This document shows, piece after piece, positions 59,993 to 64,000 of a stretch of 64,000 nucleotides of DNA; within the stretch, counting starts at the first letter, position 1; the number at the start of each line of letters is the position of its first letter. A model generated the notes under the pieces. That model did not search any database, was not told where the DNA came from, and was given only the letters and a program-made list of their open reading frames with translations. A program made the translations under genes and the position numbers. Origin of the DNA: Gnetum montanum (lineage: Eukaryota; Streptophyta; Gnetopsida; Gnetales; Gnetaceae); assembly GCA_015680685.1 (NCBI GenBank), contig MNCI01025274.1:362292-426291 (forward strand), given 5' to 3'.

Positions 59993-60914
59993 TGATGACC
60001 AATGAGGTACCCCTATGCCCAACCATATGAATCAAAAAGTGTTCATGCACAATCTAGTTGAATTCTGTGGACTTTATCATTTCTGGTGCACTAGTTCTTT
60101 AGGAAGTGACTCTAGCATTAAGGTCAATGATTATCTTTCCAATTACACTAGTGACATTTTTTGGAATGATTAAGTGTAGCTGAGGCATTTTATTTTTATC
60201 ATTTTGTGTTTTATAGTTTGGTGCTAAAAATGTAGATAAAAGAAATTGGGTTAACTAAACTAAATTGACTAATTAACTTGCATTTAACTAATCCTAACAT
60301 AAGCATCTAATCCCACTTTCTATACATGTCTTGAACCCACATATCCACTACTAGGAGATGAAGTGCTATGCTACTAGGTGTACCAAGCAATAACACTGCT
60401 AGGATTACCAAGCGAATACGTGTTACGCTCAAAGCGGTCATACTTATGTGTATAATTTATTTGGCTTAATTGCTTCATTACTGTAATAACTAAAAAATAT
60501 TTAATAAATAATGAAAAATATTTAATAAATAATTAAAAACATTGAATGCATAATTGAAATAGCTAATCTATCCAAAGTGCTACAAGGTTTACCAAAAAGC
60601 TCATCTTTATTGTTGTACACACTATTGTGCTTAGGTACAACAATGCTCTAATAAAGATCTGTACACTTAATGACTCCTACTGTGGGCACTTGGAGGAAAA
60701 TTCTAACTTTCAAATGAAAATAATGTAAGAGCTCTACTATAACTACAATCTCTACTCCCTTAAATGCGACTGCAAGTGCATTTTTATAGCTGATTTTTAA
60801 CACTGCATCGATAGGGCCTCGTTGACACATGGTAAGATGCATCGATGGGGCCCTATCAATGAGGCCTAGTAGATGAGGCTACGTCAACGTAGCCAACTGA
60901 AAGCAACTTATCAT
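59993..60914 (-). repeat. element E 3' LTR
   Basis: The 922-bp LTR begins TGATGACCAATGAGG and is followed by the complement of a polypurine tract (TACCCCCATG). The words at 60800-60900 (GGGCCTCGTTGAC, GATGGGGCCC) lie upstream of a minus-strand TATA box (complement of 60781-60788). It is closest to the LTR of A. Its partner LTR is outside the window. Confidence 0.85.
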
Positions 60915-63740
60915 ACCCCCATGACTAAATGAAAACTCATCCTCAAGTTCTTTTACAAAATTGGGAAGGTATGGGATTATTAAATGACTTTTCTTCAAAC
61001 AAAACAAATTGACTAACTTGACAAAAAATGGAGTTCTCAAGTGTACGGATCCACACATTACAAAAAATGAAGGTCTTTAGGACACAAAATTGAACACCAT
61101 GACTCAACTCTTCAAAAATAGATAGCACGTTCCTTGATGGTATGAAGCTTTTTGGGGAAGATCAGACAATCCTAGGTAGTGGTGGTTCCTGAGGCTCCAA
61201 GGGACCTTCACTAGCTTCATGCATAGGTGGTAGTTGAGGTGGCTATAGCTATCCTATTACTGCAGCAACTTTAGGAAGGAGGAAAAAAGCATCTATTAGT
61301 GCTTTCATTTTCTCCTCCTTACTCCTAGGATCATGCACCATCCATGTAGCTTCCCAATATGGGTTGGAATGGACACATCCCAAGGACACAGGATTATTAA
61401 AAATAACTCCTTTGCATTAATGAAATAGGTAGTGAATTATTTGCATTCAATGTCGAGTTCCTTGATTGTGTCTTTTAGCTTGTGGTAGTCATTCATCTAT
61501 TTGGCTAGGTTCTCAACAATTGATCATTGGTCTCTAAATCATGCTCTGAGAACTTCGAGTTCAACATTTGTAGTCTCAAGCTTCTGCTTGACGTCTTTGT
61601 GATGCTTAAACACTACCTTGTATAATAAATACGAGCTAGCCACTTGTTGTTCCATTTTTTACCATGGCTTTCTAGTAGTCAGCATTGCCAAGTTTGCATA
61701 TCAGAGATTTCCCAACTCCATGTACTTTATCATCTTCTTGATTTGTAACTCCTTTAAGCAGATCTCTACTTTTTTGTAAGTATCAATCCCATCAATGATG
61801 GGTTTCCACATTTCTCTTCCTTTTTGGAGTCGTTGAAGAGCTTCATTTAGTTTCACCTTTTCCATATGAATTTGTTTTTCATTCACTTCCTTTTATAGGC
61901 CAACCTAGTCCCTATAGTGGTTCTTCACTTTCTCGAATTTGAGGGCCTCATTCTTCTAGGCAATGATTTCGACGATCGATTTCTGGTGTAAGTAAAGCAC
62001 TTCCTCCATTAACAAATTGCAATTTTCCATGGCAAATCTCCTCAATTTGGTATTTACTTTGGCAAGCTGCTCTTGCTATTGATGAAGAAATTCCTACATT
62101 TGATCCTTTTGAGCATCAACATTTCATAGGTGATAATTTTGTGTAGTCAAGGCTTCATTCTCCTAAAACATCTATTCCAAGTCCTTTTGGATTCAATGTG
62201 TTTCTACTTCAATTATGGACTAGTTGAAGTAGGGCATAACTACCTCCTTCTTAGCCTTCTAGAATAGTTCTTGAAGCTATTTAAAAGCTTTATCTCTTGT
62301 TATTGCTAGGCTAAGTATCGTAGGATCTGCAAGTCGAGCACGAAGTTTGGTAACCTCCGTGGCCAAGCATTGGTTTCTTTCTTGGGCCATTTCGAGTTGC
62401 CCCTCCAAGATAATGCATTTTCCCTTTACGTTAATTAGCTCCAACTGGGTTGCAATGATGTTTTTTTATAAGATCAAAGATGTCTAGAGTTAGTTATTTG
62501 GTTCCTACTAGTTTTTCCAGCAACTTTTCATGCTGGGCTACATCTGACTTTTCATCAACTATGCTTGTAGATGTCTACACATCTCAAAGTGCAAATACAT
62601 TTGGTACAAATGTCATGGGTACATTCAATGCTTTAGCTACATGGTTAACCATCACTTCAACTACTATTTCCTGCCCATGGTGCTGCATCACCAAGATAGT
62701 TGCCTCTTCACCTTCCTCTAACCGCACTGAGAAAGTGGTAACATTCCCAAAGATTTTTGAAAATAGATGATGTGTTAATAGTGATATTTTCACCTCTCAA
62801 GCATTGGGATCTAACTTCGTAGGCAGCTGTGTTCATAGGGTAGAGAAGATTGAACCACCCCTCTTCATCTAACTAACTGTTCAAGCCACCTCATTAAGGT
62901 ATCTCATTATTGGCTAATACATAAATGGATCTATCCCACTCGTTCTTGCATGTTTCTCTTGTTCACTCAATAGTTGTTCTTCGATTTTTCATAGGTGTTC
63001 CATGATTACGTGAGCCTCCGATGTTGTTTCCTGAGTGGGTGATGGTGGTAGCTACTCCTCTTCTTGGGTTGTCATTGGTTTTTATCTTTCATAATTTCTA
63101 ACTATGAGGCCAATGTAGCATGCTTGAGGGTATCATTAGAATAGTGAATAATTCCTATCCTTTTGCAAAGTTTCTAGATGATACATGGAAAGGGTAGGGT
63201 CTTCCTTCCATGTTCATTCTCCTTGAAGTGCTTTTTTATCTCTAAGTTGATCAACTACAGAAGGTTAACGGGAAATTTCCCTCTTAGAGCGGTGCATTCT
63301 TAGGTAGAGAAGGTGGTTACCTTGCTTGGCCTCACCATTGGATTGAGGTAATAGGCAAAAATCATGAAGTAAATTCACTCTACCAGTGTGAGAACACCAT
63401 ACTCCTTATGATTAACCTTGTAGCATCATTGGGTCCACTCCCTCTTAGCCTCAGGATTACCTTTTGGAGATAATTTAGCCAGTTTTTTTTTTTTTGTATC
63501 AAGAAACCTAAGTGCATGTGTAATAACTTTTGCTGAATAGGACACTTAAATGTCCTTGATTTTGACAATAGACCCTAACATTCGACTACTTTAAAAGAGA
63601 TATGTCTCTCCCATGTACCATTACCCACTAGATGTGATGACTGGCCACACGGGAGAGGCTTGCAGTTGTATATTGACATCCTTTGGAGCTTTCTCCAAAA
63701 ATGGCTCGAAGTTGATCTCTTGAAGAATTGATCTTTAGAT
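60915..63740 (-). pseudogene. element E 3' ORF (Athila extra gene)
   Basis: This is a homologue of the D ORF, read leftward: INFEPFLEKAPKDV and SSG.WYMGETYLF at about 63600-63710, an open segment at 62584-62793 (VRLEEGEEATILVMQHHG), a coiled-coil segment at 61701-61886 (ALQRLQKGREMWKPI), then the Pro-rich end (EGPLEPQEPPLP) at about 61190. The ends beyond are noncoding. Stops are frequent. No membrane segment is seen. Confidence 0.65.
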
Positions 63741-64000
63741 CTCTCAGGTCTTGATGATGTCTATTGGCGACCGTTTGGGACGCGACTGCCAACGAGTGTC
63801 CTCGAACAGGATTTAGGTGCCTGCTGGTCTCTGGCAACACCAAGGCCCAGATACCTCCAAATAAACTCAGTAGTTAATGTGAGTATGTGTGTGTGCTATT
63901 GTGGCATGTGGTTTTGTAAAATGTAACAATTTCGTTGTGTGTGAACTAAAAATGACTTACTTTAAAGAGATTCAGCCAACTTTGCCAAGTACTGTGAGTT
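63741..64000. other. unassigned DNA of different composition at the window end
   Basis: Homology between E and D stops at about 63740. The following DNA is richer in CG dinucleotides (GGCGACCGTTTGGGACGCG near 63770) than its surroundings and has no supported coding frame. It could be the edge of a younger insertion. Confidence 0.4.

Overview
This window reads as repeat-rich nuclear DNA of a seed plant with a large genome. It is AT-rich and built almost entirely from nested Ty3/gypsy LTR retrotransposons of the two lineages that carry extra genes in plants, Tat and Athila. I see no intact ordinary gene, no rRNA or tRNA gene and nothing prokaryotic. Most in-frame stops are CAG, CAA or CGA turned into TAG, TAA or TGA, as expected from old methylated DNA. 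Five single N bases (9611, 37603, 37662, 54189, 54892) mark collapsed assembly gaps, and two of them bracket inverted pieces that look like assembly errors. No species can be named from this.

Layout. 1-5.1 kb: a decayed, spliced plus-strand gene (copy 1) whose first recognisable exon is related to the NIF/FCP1-type HAD phosphatases. 5.1-7.6 kb: CAC-rich noncoding DNA with a 418-bp tandem duplication. 7.6-8.9 kb: minus-strand Tat pol fragment with its spacer repeats. 9.6-12 kb: plus-strand Tat remnant (promoter, PBS, gag). 12-24.63 kb: Athila element A (plus, 5' truncated), whose 3' LTR is split by a complete Athila-type element B (17012-24147, minus, TSD CTAGT). 24.6-28.18 kb: unassigned DNA, then a second spliced gene remnant. 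That gene is broken by Athila element D (28184-59417, minus, TSD CTAGG) and resumes at 59423. D is itself broken by an 18.2-kb Tat element (29542-47774, plus, TSD ATGGT). 59993 to the end: the 3' part of another Athila element, E.

The Tat element is the centre of interest. It carries gag, protease, RT, RNase H, a second (archaeal-type) RNase H and integrase on the plus strand. Between protease and RT, inside what looks like a splicable intron of the sense transcript, lies a separate antisense gene of at least eight exons with its own TATA box. Its exon 2 is a NIF/FCP1-like domain in which both catalytic Asp motifs are replaced. Copy 1 at 2.6-5.1 kb has the same exon order and the same replaced motifs, so this is a transposon-borne pseudophosphatase gene family rather than one captured fragment.

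A second recurring theme is that each LTR holds a private array of short, often palindromic words directly upstream of its TATA box: CCAGCGTATACGC in the Tat element, GCGATATCGC in B, and GAGGCCCC/GTTGACG-like words in A and E. In the Tat element the same word family also fills the leader and the 5' part and first intron of the antisense gene.
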